From the NCBI GenBank assembly GCA_028023455.1, contig JAQFVV010000348.1, positions 618,001 through 682,000 on the forward strand: a DNA stretch of 64,000 nucleotides, in the 5' to 3' direction. The stretch is from Epiperipatus broadwayi (Eukaryota > Onychophora > Udeonychophora > Euonychophora > Peripatidae). Of this stretch, positions 12,960 through 24,580 are shown in pieces. The translations under genes were made by a program, and so were the position numbers. The first letter of the stretch is position 1. Every line of letters begins with the position of its first letter. The notes below the pieces were generated by a model that was given only the letters and a program-made list of their open reading frames with translations, was not told the DNA's origin and did no database searches.

Positions 12960-14235
12960 TAGATTAGAGCTTCCATTTCTTGGAGAGAGGGAAAGATGAA
13001 TCTTTGTGATTGATAGCATTATTGTTTTATACATAGCATGCCTCTCTGATTTTCCTTTTTTAGTCATTTCTCTCTATGTATTGAATAGTTGCAGAAAAAG
13101 GAATAAATTGACATCCTATTGCCTTTTGGTGTTTCAGGAAGATAGAGCTGTATTCTGTTTTGCCTGATGCTCTTTTCTATAGATATTAGTGCTGTGTGAG
13201 ACATGTAAATAAGGATGCTCGAATTTCACCATAATAAATTGATTGGTATTGGGTTTGGGTGCATTTAATTTTATAAACAGTGTTGGGATGAATTCAGATT
13301 CAAGCTTATCCTTGGAGTTGATGAGTAACCTATTGTAGATGTGTGTGGGGGAGAGGTATGAAAACCAAGATGATAAGTTGGAGAGAATATTTTATTAAAA
13401 GAAGTTTTTGTTAATATAGGAATGTATGGCAAGAGAAACCATGGTCTTTCATCAGTAGTTAAAATTTAATGTATTATAAAATTGTTTTAGTTTTAAAAGA
13501 TTTTGTCTGAATCCAATGCCTTGTGAGATGATTCATGTTTACATAGAGCATGATTACAGAATAGGAAGGAGGATAGTCCTACCAGTTTGTGAGATTGAGA
13601 AACAGTTGAATTGTGGTGCATGAACCTATAAATTTAACATGCATGGAATAATCAAAATGAGATGTTTCTTTATATTATTAAATCTAAGTGTGTGAGACAT
13701 TGGCATGAATCTTCCCAATCAATTATAAGTAGCAAAGCTGAGTGACTTTGTAGATTTGTTTTAATATTTGGAATTAAAGGCTCTGATTCAGCTATGAATG
13801 TCATTGACATAGCATGTGTATATGAGATCTGGAAGATCTTCCAGGTATGATGGAATGATTATATTTTCAAAGTGGTTCAGATATATGCTGGAAATGATGC
13901 TGCTAAGAGAAAGACTCATGGGCCATCCATCAGTCATTATAAAGTTGATTATTAAGTGTGGCTTATGATGTTATCATCTAGAAAAGTGATTGAGAATAGT
14001 TTTGTTTAATTAGTTCAACTTTAATTATGTTGATTGATAGTTTCCTATTGATCAATCCATATAGTTCCGAGTTGTCCTGCAAAGCTATTTTAAATGTTGA
14101 ATAAAGTTTAACATGTTTAATATGAGTTAGAAAATCAAATGAGGATATGATGGTGTATGCCCTGTACCCTAGATGATCAGTCAAACATTGATTGATTAAT
14201 TTAGCTGTAGTAAAAAGATGAGCATCCCAAATTTG
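12960..14235 (-). pseudogene. Antisense reverse-transcriptase relic, Penelope-like
   Basis: On the minus strand, reading from about 14180 downwards, frames joined only by shifts give SSFDFLTHI...KIALQDNSELYGLI, then TDG-x-PM-x-L-S-L-S-S-I near 13935-13895, then IYLNHFENI. Then comes YVNDI (about 13815), in place of YVDD, and, near 13440, LPYIP. Order and spacing match the RT of Penelope-like elements: FDVxSLFTNIPL, DGxxMGSPLSPxIADIFMxHFE, then the YVDD box, then a VxLPYIxGLSE-type segment. There are many stops and slips. It lies inside the LTR element in opposite orientation, between the pol relic and the polypurine tract, which suggests a nested insertion. A GIY-YIG domain was not convincingly found. 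Confidence 0.6.
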
Positions 14236-14261
14236 TGAATAAAACTGTTATATTTCTAGAG

Positions 14262-14272
14262 TAGGGGAGGGA
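14262..14272 (+). other. Polypurine tract of the LTR element
   Basis: TAGGGGAGGGA abuts the 3' LTR start (TGTTGTAT). This is the normal place for the plus-strand DNA primer in LTR retrotransposons. G-runs are rare in this AT-rich intron, which supports the call. Confidence 0.7.
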
Positions 14273-14875
14273 TGTTGTATCTGCACATGCATATTTAAAA
14301 CATATGTAAGTGTGTGTAGATTTAGAAAATTTGATGTTTTAGAATACTCCAGAAAATTAAAATAAATAAATAAGATGCAGAAAAGAAACTAAATATTAAA
14401 ATAACAACAGGTTAATTTGCATGTTATGAAAAGTTTACTTTATGCAAATTAGCAAAGCTGATAAAAAGTCTACAGAAGAGTTGAGATGAGAAATAAAGTT
14501 GTGTGTAAAAATTAGTGGAAAGATAAACTAGTGAAAGTGAATTTGTTTTGGAAAATTAATAAAGAAGAGCACTAATCAAGAATCCAATTAGACTATCTCT
14601 GAACTAATGTGTGTGAGCGTTAAGGTGCTTACAGATTACTGAGTTAAAGAAATTTTATAGATGTTAAAGCTTAAGGGAGATTTGAATTAAAGAGATATGA
14701 GTGATTTTATTCTCAGCTAGTAAATTAGAAAGTTGAATTACTGATATCTTACTAATAACATTATTATTATTCAGAGTAAATAAATTCTTGATGTTTTATT
14801 TAAGTTTTGTTGTTTTTCTTATTTATGAATATAATTATCCAGCTCATAACTGACTGCATGACCTTGGATATATTA
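14273..14875 (+). repeat. 3' LTR
   Basis: This is the partner of 11681-12278, preceded by the purine tract and followed by target duplication ATTCT (14876-14880). Substitutions and short indels against the 5' copy are frequent. Confidence 0.85.
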
Positions 14876-15380
14876 ATTCTATAAAGAGATATTCGAGTGA
14901 CAGAGACTTGATTTTTTATCTGTTTACATAAGGTCTAATAATAGTTCAAACTCATAATTTTAAATGTTCTATAGAACAGTGTGATCATAGTAGATGGAAG
15001 AGAGAAAGCATTCTGTAATCAATTTTTAGCTAGGGAAAATAAACAACATCTCACTTGTGCTTCTAATGTCACTTTGGTTTTTGAACATTTAATAGACTTT
15101 TAAGCAACCAAGCAATATTTTTACTTGGAAGAAATTGTACAATCTTAATGTATGGTTTATAAATAATAATTACCATAATTATATGTTTTAATTTTTTTGC
15201 AAACATATCTGTCTTTTTTACAGTCAACTTAGATTTACAATAACAGCTAGAACAGAAACAATTGCAGTAGCAAATATTTTTATACTAACACATACAAAAA
15301 TAAATTACTCATTTTATTATGTCTATGAATATATTTGAGTCAATTGATTTTATATACATTTTGTTTTATATTATTTTAAG

Positions 15381-15535
15381 ATGTACAAAAAGATATCTTA
15401 GTTTGGAAAGAATTATATGATTCTTCAGAGCCTCATATTCTAAAATACCCTGGAGAATGGAATAAGTTGAAGGGATTAGAAAGGATGGTCATACTGAGAT
15501 GTTTTCGTTTTGACAAATTGATTCCAGCTGTACAG
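15381..15535 (+). CDS. Axonemal dynein heavy chain, exon 2 of 6 seen
   Basis: Acceptor TTATTTTAAG and donor GTAAAA delimit 155 bp. The first two bases complete the aspartate codon split after exon 1, and 51 further codons end in phase 0. The peptide has LVWKELYDSSEPH, then PGEW, then LERMVILRCFRFDKLIPAVQ. In dynein heavy chains this is the linker W-K-x-[IL]-Y-D-S-x-x-P-H leading to L-R-C-x-R-x-D-K-[VL]-x-P-A-[VI]-Q, just ahead of AAA6. The phenylalanine in RCFRFDK, where many paralogues have proline, is a minor variation. The reading frame is clean. Confidence 0.93.
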
Positions 15536-17055
15536 GTAAAAAAAAATTTGATTTTTTTAAATAATATTTACATGACATAAAATAATGAGAGTTGATATTA
15601 TTAGTATAACTACTCTCTGAGAGCTGTTAATGATTTGCCAGTTTAGCAATATTACCACAACAATAATAGTTGTTATATCTATAGAATATAAATATCACTG
15701 CAAGCACATTAAAAAAAAATCACTTTAGTATATTTTAAAATAATAAGATAATTTGGTATATAGTAAAGTATTTAACAAAGTTGGTTAATCAAATCCAACA
15801 GTAAGTAATTGAATAAATAGTCTGGTCATCCCAATGTAAAGAAAAAAAAACAATTACCATTTTATTACTTTATAGTATTTTATTCTTGGCTAGACATTTC
15901 ATCAGATGATCCTTCAAAAGAATATTAGCTCTTCTTCCATACATTAGCAGGGTAACTTTTACTATTTAAATTAGTAAAATAATGTAAAAATGTAATGGAA
16001 AATCAAACAATTTTACAATAAAATAAGAAAAAATCTGTCCTAGATGACAAACCTTGGATACTGTCCCATACATACCACATGTAGTCAAAAATCCAAATAA
16101 AGTTTACTCACAAGCATGTCAAATAAGTTATCATATTCCCCCTATAGCAATTTCACTGATAAATAATTTTAAAGATAAGATTCCATATAGATCAAACTCC
16201 ACATCACCATATAGAAAATTACATGCCCCCAGGCAGAATGCAAGTCTACCTATTATGGCAAATCACATGCATGCCTCTCTACAAGGATTTTTAAACATAA
16301 ATACTTCTACAAATGAGGCATAAATAATCCTGAACATAATTCAATCTTTCTCGAGCACAAAATACAAATGGGCCACACATTCAAACCCATAGCCACCAAC
16401 ATCACATGCATTGAGCAAAATGAGTCCAAGCAGAAAATTAAAGCATCATGACACCCTAACAACATAAATAGGAAGGCATTACCATTAAAGAAATGGACAA
16501 TATAATTTATATATATTTAAATAAATTTAAAGCCTATAAATAGATAACCCAATAATGCATACATCACTGCTATAAATATTAGAACATTCTTCACCTTTGA
16601 AAATGCTAGGCTTCAATAAATATGCATTTGTTAATAGCTTTTCTTAGGATAGCATTTAAGAGCAGATATTTATACAATAAAAGTTATTGTAAATATTAAA
16701 ATCTTTGCAAAGTGTGTAATGCATTTTTTCCAATGGTTTGGAGCTTCATATAGCTGAGGATTTTTTTAATCCAACTAGAATTTTTCCATTTAGTTAATTA
16801 ATAGCCAGTCTGTAAGGTAATTAAAAGTTTTTCTGTATTGATATCTAGTTATTTTTAGCTGAAGAGTAAAAAGATTTGTGCTGTTGAAAACAAAAAACTC
16901 AAATAGCATTTTATTCATCTAAAAGTCATGAGTTCATCATACTTTATCTTTTTAGAAGCAATTGCAATAATTAAGTCTGCATATTTTTAAAATGTTTTAC
17001 TCTATATTATAAATCATTTGTATGTTAAATTTTTTGGGTTCACAAATGTAGTCTT

Positions 17056-17223
17056 CAAATAATATAAATTATTGTACATAATAAATTGTGACAACTTCAA
17101 AGACTATATTAACCACTAATACTTTAAGTGCTTGGGAAAATAGTATTAGTGGTTAATATATTGCTTGAATTTTTTCGACTCTGGTTGTCACCATTTATTG
17201 TATACAATAATTTACATTATTTG
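17056..17223. mobile_element. 168-bp hairpin / MITE-like inverted repeat
   Basis: The arms start CAAATAATATAAATTATTGT on the left and are matched by its reverse complement at 17203-17223. Pairing continues through TTGTGACAAC / GTTGTCACC and on to TATTAACCACTAATAC / GTATTAGTGGTTAATA. Only a short loop around 17128-17143 is unpaired. There is no coding capacity. It looks like a miniature inverted-repeat element, and target duplications were not established. Confidence 0.75.
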
Positions 17224-19189
17224 ACAGAGTTTTTGCTTTATGTATTTATTCTTTAGATAATAATAAATATTATTATATAATCCTTGTTGATAATGTTTGT
17301 TATTTTTTATTAACATATTTGGGTTGAGATGAGGTGTGGCACCTTGGTGGTGAAATTTCTGTACATTATTTTTTTATTATTATTTGGTTTATTATTAATT
17401 TTATCTAATTTTCCCCCAAATTTATTATATTAAATTGAAACTATCAAACGTAACAAAATGTTTAGAAAAAATTTGTTTAGGAATAATCCATTATATAAGT
17501 CAATTTTTTCAGGTGGTCATATGCAGTATATTGAATCTACTATTATAAGGGCAGCCTTAAAATAATTATTTTAAAATTACTGCACATGTTATCTAAAGAG
17601 AAGTAGATCTCATTAACTTTTATAAATATTACCTCAATAATTATTGATCACATTAATTGGTAGTATTAGAAAACTATAATTAAGCAGAAATTTAAAGTCC
17701 ATTAGAAAGAAACGTTTGCTGCCGAAGTTAAAAGTTAGATAATTATGTTGATAGTTGTGTATTCATCTCAAAATTCACCTTTTACTCTTTTTCTTCTGAA
17801 GTGAAAATTATCAACTTTAAAAGCACTGCTGATAAATGTTATCAGTCGGCCATTGTCAGAATCTAAAATAATAAAAAAACAAAACAATGAAGATCTAATT
17901 TTTTTCCTTAAGAATAAAACTAGATGAAATAAAAATATATTGAAGATTTTTTACCCTTCCACAAAGTATTAAAAGTTGATAAAAACTAGTCCCTACCTTG
18001 ATTGAGTATCAAACTGTTGATATAACTGTAGAAATTCAGATCATTGATATCTCTAGCTTACATGAAAAGCAAAGATTGTGAAATGTATGAAAAGGCTAAG
18101 ATAGAAATATTCAGGTGTTTAATACTTCTAGATCACTTGAAGAGTGAAAATATTGTTCATGAAATGAATGCATAGCAAGAGAGAATGGTCTAAGTTTCTT
18201 CTGCAATTGTATGGTTGCAATCTGCTAGGGTTGAGATATGAGAGGCACTGGTAAAATTATATATATATATATAATATTTACAATGTAGTGATTATTCACT
18301 TTCTATAAAGTTTTAAAAATGAGTAGAAACTAATCTCAATCATTCATAAAAATGGTGATGTTGATCTATAATAATTGTTTGCCCTTCCACATGATATTGA
18401 AAGTGAAAACAAAACTGTCCTTACTTTATACAAAATGGTATGATGAAGGATGTCAAGCCGTTAATGTGGACATGGAGATTTAAACATTTGATACCTCTAA
18501 CTCATTTGAAAAATTATTGTTCATTAATAGAGAGGGTAGTCTTATAATCTGTGCTAGTATATAACTCAAATATTATAAACTTGAGATGAATAATGTCCAG
18601 ATAAAAAAAAAGCTAAAAAATATTGAAAATATTTTTACTTTTATTATATTAATAGAAGACAATTGGGACTGTTTGAATGCTATCAATTTCAGCAGAATGT
18701 CAAAAGACAAATGCATGAAATACTAGAGATATGACAGATTTGATCATGTTTTCTACAATATATTAACTTCTTTCTTATCTCAATGTTATTTCATTGGCTG
18801 ACTATTATTTAACCCCACAGAAACAAATTATTTAATCAAAAACAATGATAAAGAAGCTAATGTTGAATTTTTATCTATCTCATTTGTAACGAGCACAGAT
18901 GTCATTACATTGTTTTTTATTAGTAAACATGAAAAAAATAAAAGTTCGCAAATAAAACTTCTCTTTTTAAGAATTAAAAATTGAAAATTAAAATCCTATA
19001 CTAAACTCGTATCTATATAATCGCACAGATGAAAAAAAAAATTATTAAAATAAAACTTTATTAAAAAAAAAAAGAAAAAGTATTTTAAAACTAAATTGTC
19101 AGTAAAGACTTAAAGATAAAAATATATCTAAGTTTGTACAAAACAAATTAAAATGTTATTGAAAAAATGGAAATGATTAATTTAATTAG

Positions 19190-20760
19190 TCAAATGTAAA
19201 CTAGCCTTGGGCATTTAAATGTATAAGCATCGGTCAGATAGGAAAACAATAGAAACTAATAGCCAATGAATGAAAAACAATGGAATCGGACCTCAGCGAA
19301 AGGACCATATCATCATCGATGACGTAATGTCCATTGGATCCTTAAAATTAATATAAAAGGAAAAGTTTGGAAAATAAAAGAATTAATTAGTTATTACGAG
19401 AGTACAGATATGTGTTAGTGCGGAGTCGAAGGAGAAGGGATTGAAAAGACGCACTCTTCAATCCCTTCAGTTCTGCTAAGAAAGAAAGAGAAATGAACTA
19501 TCATTTTCTACATTGAGGACCAACTAAACTAAAAGACCTCCGGATAAATAAAAAACAACGGCTAACTCAACCAATCTCTTTAGGACGGTGTGGGAATTCA
19601 CGTTCATGGCAAGCAACAGATAAAACTATGGAAGTGTTAAAACCGTAAGAACTTTATAAAATATAATGAACAATATTAATTTGAAAACACTAAGAACTTT
19701 AAATTTTAAACTTTCCTAGTATTTAATTTATAGAAATAGAATCCTATCTGACCAAACTAAATTATTTATTCATTAGTTATAATTTTATTTGATGTATTTC
19801 CTTTGTGTAAATCATTTCCATTTATTTTTTTTTTTGTTCTTTAAGTTTTATTTATGATTTTTGTTTTCCGATAAATTAAAATATATAAATGTTAAACTTA
19901 AGTCGGGTGTGAATGGCTATATAGATTTGTAAAGTTATATTAGGGGAGGGTAATCTTAGGTTATTTGTTTCATAGTTGAATTGGGTCAATGGATTGGATA
20001 TATTGATGTAGTTAGTAGATGTAGTATGAGATCCGCTATGGGCAGGATTGCATATATATGCCACACACCTTCTGTCTGCCTATGGATGGGTTTGTAAGTC
20101 GGCAAAGAACCGCAATCCATTCCTATGGAGTTTTTTGTTTATTGTTCTACTCGCCAACAGATGTAGCATTCCTGTTGGTAGAGAGACAATGTCTTCTCTA
20201 ACTCTACTTACTGTTCAGATGTATATTCCTGACAGTATAGTATTTTGTGTTGTCGTATTTTCATGCTACATTGAATACATAAATATATCAGATGGATTGA
20301 CGCCAGTTTGACTGCGAACTTTTAGCCTAAGGTTAAATGGGGATAGAATGTTTTATCTTCAAATGCAAATCTATGTAGTCTATTCATACTCGACACTAAA
20401 TAAAAATACATTAAATTTAAGTTGTTTATAGACGCTTGCATGGATTCGTTATCGGTTAATTATGTTTTGGGTTTTCATATTGGATCAAAATATATAGACA
20501 TTCGATAAATAATGATACCTTACGGTGAGTATCTAAAATGTATTTATTCGGATGTCTTTTAAGTTATTGGTGTTAATGCGGTGTCTTATGATGAACACCA
20601 TTGGGTTTCTTGTATTCCCTATGCAATTGACGGTATCAATGATTTTGTATTTTGATCGTTTATGTTTACTTTGAAATGTTTTTAACCGTGTAATCTATGT
20701 AACCGATCTATACTCAACATTATAAAACAAACTTTCATAAATCCATCTGTGCGAACTTAA
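19190..20760. other. Unexplained segment with less AT-rich patches
   Basis: Composition shifts here: GC-richer patches at 19200-19640 and 20040-20330 stand out from the flanks. At 19350-19470 there is AATATAAAAGGAAAAG followed by a less AT-rich leader-like stretch, which resembles an LTR promoter, but no second LTR, PBS or target duplication was found. Overlapping short open frames at 19876-20064 (minus) and 20048-20311 (plus) have no recognised homology. GCACAGATG occurs at about 19023, and its reverse complement CATCTGTGC at about 20742, so a terminal inversion is possible. Confidence 0.3.
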
Positions 20761-21855
20761 TTAAAATGTAAACTTATAATATTATAAAAATTAAAATGCA
20801 AATTTAAATTATAAAATCAAATTAAAATCTAAAACAAACATACTAAAATAATAATGTTAAATTTTATATATATATATGTGCGTAAATAAATGTTTGTATG
20901 TTAATTACTGGCAGTGGCTTATTTTATTCTTTTTTAAATTATTCTTAGATAAGAATTTTTTTTATGAATATAAATCTCTGCTATTCCAATGAGCTAGTGA
21001 CTTGGGCTAACGACCGGATATCAAAATATATTTATTAAAATAAAAATAAAAAAAATTTTTTTTTGACTTACGTATCTGCCTACTTTATAAATTTTTCTAG
21101 GTTCAAATGCCTAGATGGCGCCCTGCAGTGCAAATTAAGTTAAACTCCTATTTCTCCGGATTGTTATACATTGGACTTATTATTTATTAGCCTAGAAACA
21201 ATCAAGTCTTTGGGCAAATCAGGCATGATAAGATTTTTGTCTAACCATGGATTTTTTGAAAATCTTTCTGCTGACATGTCTAGTTTAAATATATTAGATT
21301 ATGAAAGTATTATAATAATAAAAAACCATTGTATGACTTGAATTTGTTAAATCAGTATAACTAATTCAAGATTCTTTCACTCCCATAGCTGAATTATTTA
21401 ATAAATGGAAGAAGATATTATAAATACGTAGAAAAAAAATTGGTATATAAACTTTGATGTTATTAATGAGAATTTTGGCTGTATTATGGAGAATAGCTGT
21501 ACCAGGTTGCAAAGATGAGGACCTAATCTCATGGATGAAAAATGATTACCATAAAATATCTCAAGTATGAGGTATTTCATCTACATTAATATTCTCTTTA
21601 TCTAGAAAATATAATAAAATTGCTTTAATTTAATGCTAAGAGTATGTCAAAACCAAAAATGGAATTCCTCTCTAAGATAATTGTTTATTTGATGTAATTA
21701 AACCTAGGAGACTTATTGTTCTTTAACAATACATATTTTTTTTATAATTTCTAGATTTACATTGATTTTGATCTTCCTCTTTTAGATATTTCTATACTTT
21801 CTGTAATTTAACTTTATCTTTCTTATTGCATTGCCAAATCCATATAATATTAATA

Positions 21856-22079
21856 TCATTTACAATCTTTATTACTTTTACAATGCTTCATATAATTACA
21901 AATGACTATTGAGAGTTTTGATTGCCCCAGCAATCTTCTTCAGAACTTGTATTTAAATTTTCAGGAAGATCTGAAAATGTAAGTAGAAGTTCTGAAGAAG
22001 ATTGCTGAGGCAATCAAACCATTAATAGTGGGTTGTAATTATACGAAGCATTGTAAAAGTAATAATGAATGTAAATGAT
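21856..22079. mobile_element. 224-bp foldback with hammerhead-core-like arms
   Basis: The left arm from ATCATTTAC and the right arm ending GTAAATGAT pair along ~85 bp each. The arms include TTACTTTTACAATGCTTC and its complement, and GATTGCC...CAGCAATCTTCTTCAGAACTT against its complement. Each arm reads outward as CTGAAGA-A, a 6-bp stem GATTGC/GCAATC with a 4-base loop, then AAAC. That order resembles the CUGANGA-stem II-GAAA core of hammerhead ribozymes found at termini of Penelope-like elements. The G of GAAA is missing in both arms, so activity is doubtful. Confidence 0.65.
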
Positions 22080-22099
22080 GTTAACTTTCTGTATTTATA

Positions 22100-23700
22100 A
22101 GCAATTTTAATTCTTAGTAATCTTTGGGTAAAAAAAATTAAACAGGTTGTAAATTTTAGAATGTATGATTCAGGAAGATGATGAACAAAGACAACATCTG
22201 ATTTCCACTTTGTTTCAACAAAAATGGTTCATGATTACCTGATGATTTATTGACATTAGATTATTTTTTCCCATAACCAGCCTAAACCAAGTCTAATTTC
22301 TCTTAGAATTCATATTGCCATAGTGGAAAATAACTTTGCTCAGAGAAAAAAATTAAAGAAAACTAACAAGAGTCAATATATTTAATATATTAAAAGGGAT
22401 ATTAATATTACTAAAATTTTATCTTGCTATGGTAGATTTAACAAATGACAACTTCTAAAAAGTTGGTGCTCAAAGATATTAAAAGCAATTCATTCCACTT
22501 AAAATGAAAGCAGAAGGGCTCTTTATAACCAATATTTGATTACCAAAAATCTAAAAATTTCTGATAAACTTATAAAATCTTTGGGTAATGTTAGATAAAA
22601 ATAAATTGAAACCATTGTAAAACAAATTTGAAAGACTTGATTGCTTTTATGTAAAACTTAATGATTATAAAAGTACCTTTAAAATGATTGCTAATAGCTG
22701 CTCTTGAGATTCCAATCTTATATGTCAAACTTCTAATCTCAAGATTGTCAGAATGATAAAAAGAGAGCAGAACTAAAAACTAGTGGATATTATTCAAATT
22801 GAACTTTCCTTTGATTGTAACTAAAACATGTTGGAAAAACTATTTAATAACAACTTTATTTGTACAAAAATTATTCCAAAAATTCAACTAAGTATTTTAA
22901 AATTATAAGTGTTTTAAAATCAAATAAACCTAGCCAAAAAAATTATTGCCCATTATTATTAATTGTTTTCTACATTCTGTATAATAGAACAATAAATTGA
23001 AAATTAATCTTAACCTATGGTACTTAGAAGCAGTCTTGGATTGTAGTCTAATTTCTTTCCTTTACTATCCAAATTTAGATCTAAAATACTTTCTAGACTA
23101 ACCTCCTTGGAAACCTTACTGAAGTTAATTAAAGACATGATGCAAATACTTTTTATGGACAACATTCTTAGCACTATTGCTGAATACAATATTCTTGTTT
23201 TGAAAAAAAATACATATTAAACTTCTGAATACCAATTGAATATTGCAATATTCTCATCATCTCCAGTCTACGCCTTTGAATTGGCTTTCTGGTCTTTTAC
23301 ATATTTTTACATTAGGTATCAGATGAGAAGTTGTTTCACAAAAAAATTATGAAATGTCATTAAGTGAATTGAACTTGCCAATAACTCAAAGATATAGTTT
23401 TGGCAACTACAATTCATTTATAAATCATCTCCCTTTATGGATGTTTATTAAGAATCTTTTCAAACAATTGAAGAATTAACAAATGAACTTCTTACAAAGT
23501 TCCAATTTTTTCCCCAGATCCAAAAATATAAGTAGAACTTCATTAATAGCTTCAAGACAAATTATGATTATTGTGTTTATCTTTTTTATAAATGAAATGT
23601 AACAATCACAGATCTTTATAGATGTTGTCACATACAAACCTTGAACCATATAATTAATGACTGTCAAATCTTTGGATACAGTGACAGAATTGAAACTCCT
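22100..23700 (+). pseudogene. Non-LTR retrotransposon (jockey-type) RT C-terminal relic
   Basis: The segment is full of stops, but two collinear hallmarks appear on the + strand. At about 23261-23310 it reads LQSTPLNWLSGL, close to the L-[RK]-S-T-P-x-x-W-L-x-V-L-x-x-I element after the RT domain of jockey-type LINEs. At about 23560-23670 it reads LNSFKTNYDYC-like residues and then RCCHIQTLNHIINDC. This corresponds to the C-x-C-G-x-x-x-Q-T-x-x-H-I-x-x-x-C zinc-knuckle-like end of those ORFs. The order and ~350-bp spacing fit. The 5' portion (22100-23000) is too decayed to assign domains. It is a dead insertion in the dynein intron, starting directly after the foldback at 21856-22079. Confidence 0.6.
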
Positions 23701-24089
23701 TAGGTTAAAAAAATTAACACTAATATGCCGTTTATACTTTTGAAATACTATTGGAAAGTGTAGCCATATATCTGAATTTTATAATAAACACAGTAAATAT
23801 GATGATTCAAATTGATCCATAAATCATAATTAAACTTATAATGTTACTTTTTACTTCCTTCCAGCAATGTCTATTCTTATTGCTACATTACAAATATATA
23901 AGTTTTGATTTAGCAGTTGAATTGAATCTAATCATTATTTTACAAATCTAAAAAATATCTAAAAATATCTCTCAGTGAACTGCTAAATATCAGATGATCA
24001 CCACCCTGTATAAACATCTTGTGTAAGCATAAAGAATGGTGATGATGTGATGTTTAATGGTTTAATACCAATTCTGCCTAATAAGTTTA

Positions 24090-24580
24090 TGGTAACCATG
24101 GTTATTAAAGAACCATAGACACCATAAAATATGAATGGAATGAGTGTTTTGTAAAACTAATGCTAATTGAAAACATAGTTTATTTGATAAGGTTATAGTT
24201 ATAATAAGATAAAAGATGATGTGGAAGGTTGTGTTGTAAGATAGTGTAGATAAAATGAAAAAATAGAAAAGTGGAGATAGGATGAGTAGGCACTAGATAG
24301 GGATTTTATGCATGAACCTTCCTGAATCCATTGATCATTCTAGCTTGCACTGAGTGGTGCTACTGTATGGAAAGTTTTGCCTCTGTGTATCCTTTAGTGT
24401 ACTTTACAATATATAAATAATTCACATGCATCTCTATTATGAGATTTTTTGACTTTCAGGCTGTTCACTTGATAATAAAATAGGAGTTAAAAGTATTTTC
24501 AAATGCACATTCCATTGGTTCCTGCTTTGAATTCCAAGTCCTCATTGATAAAGGCAAAAGCCAAAAACCAGTCTGAAAGT
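24090..24580. mobile_element. Foldback-family copy 1
   Basis: It shares with 27396-27868 the phrases ATTATTAAAGAACCA, GGATGAGTAGG, GGATTTTAT, CCATTGAT(C/T)ATTCT and GCTT(G/A)CACTGA, in the same order. A further pair reads AAAACCAGTCT/AAACTAGTCT. There is no coding frame. It is degenerate, and its ends are uncertain. Confidence 0.5.

Larger units (their letters stand above)
11676..14880 (+). mobile_element. Degenerate Ty3/gypsy-like LTR retrotransposon with ATTCT target duplication
   Basis: Two similar ~600-bp repeats (11681-12278 and 14273-14875) in the same orientation bracket a ~2-kb interior. The five bases ATTCT occur immediately outside both ends (11676-11680 and 14876-14880), as expected for a target-site duplication. 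The LTRs begin TGCTGTAT/TGTTGTAT and end GGATATATTA. TGGTTCAG at 12281, two bases after the 5' LTR, could be a primer-binding site. The purine tract TAGGGGAGGGA lies directly before the 3' LTR. The interior keeps only the end of pol, so most of gag-pol is deleted. LTR divergence shows an old insertion. Part of the interior is an antisense reverse-transcriptase relic, listed separately. Confidence 0.85.
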
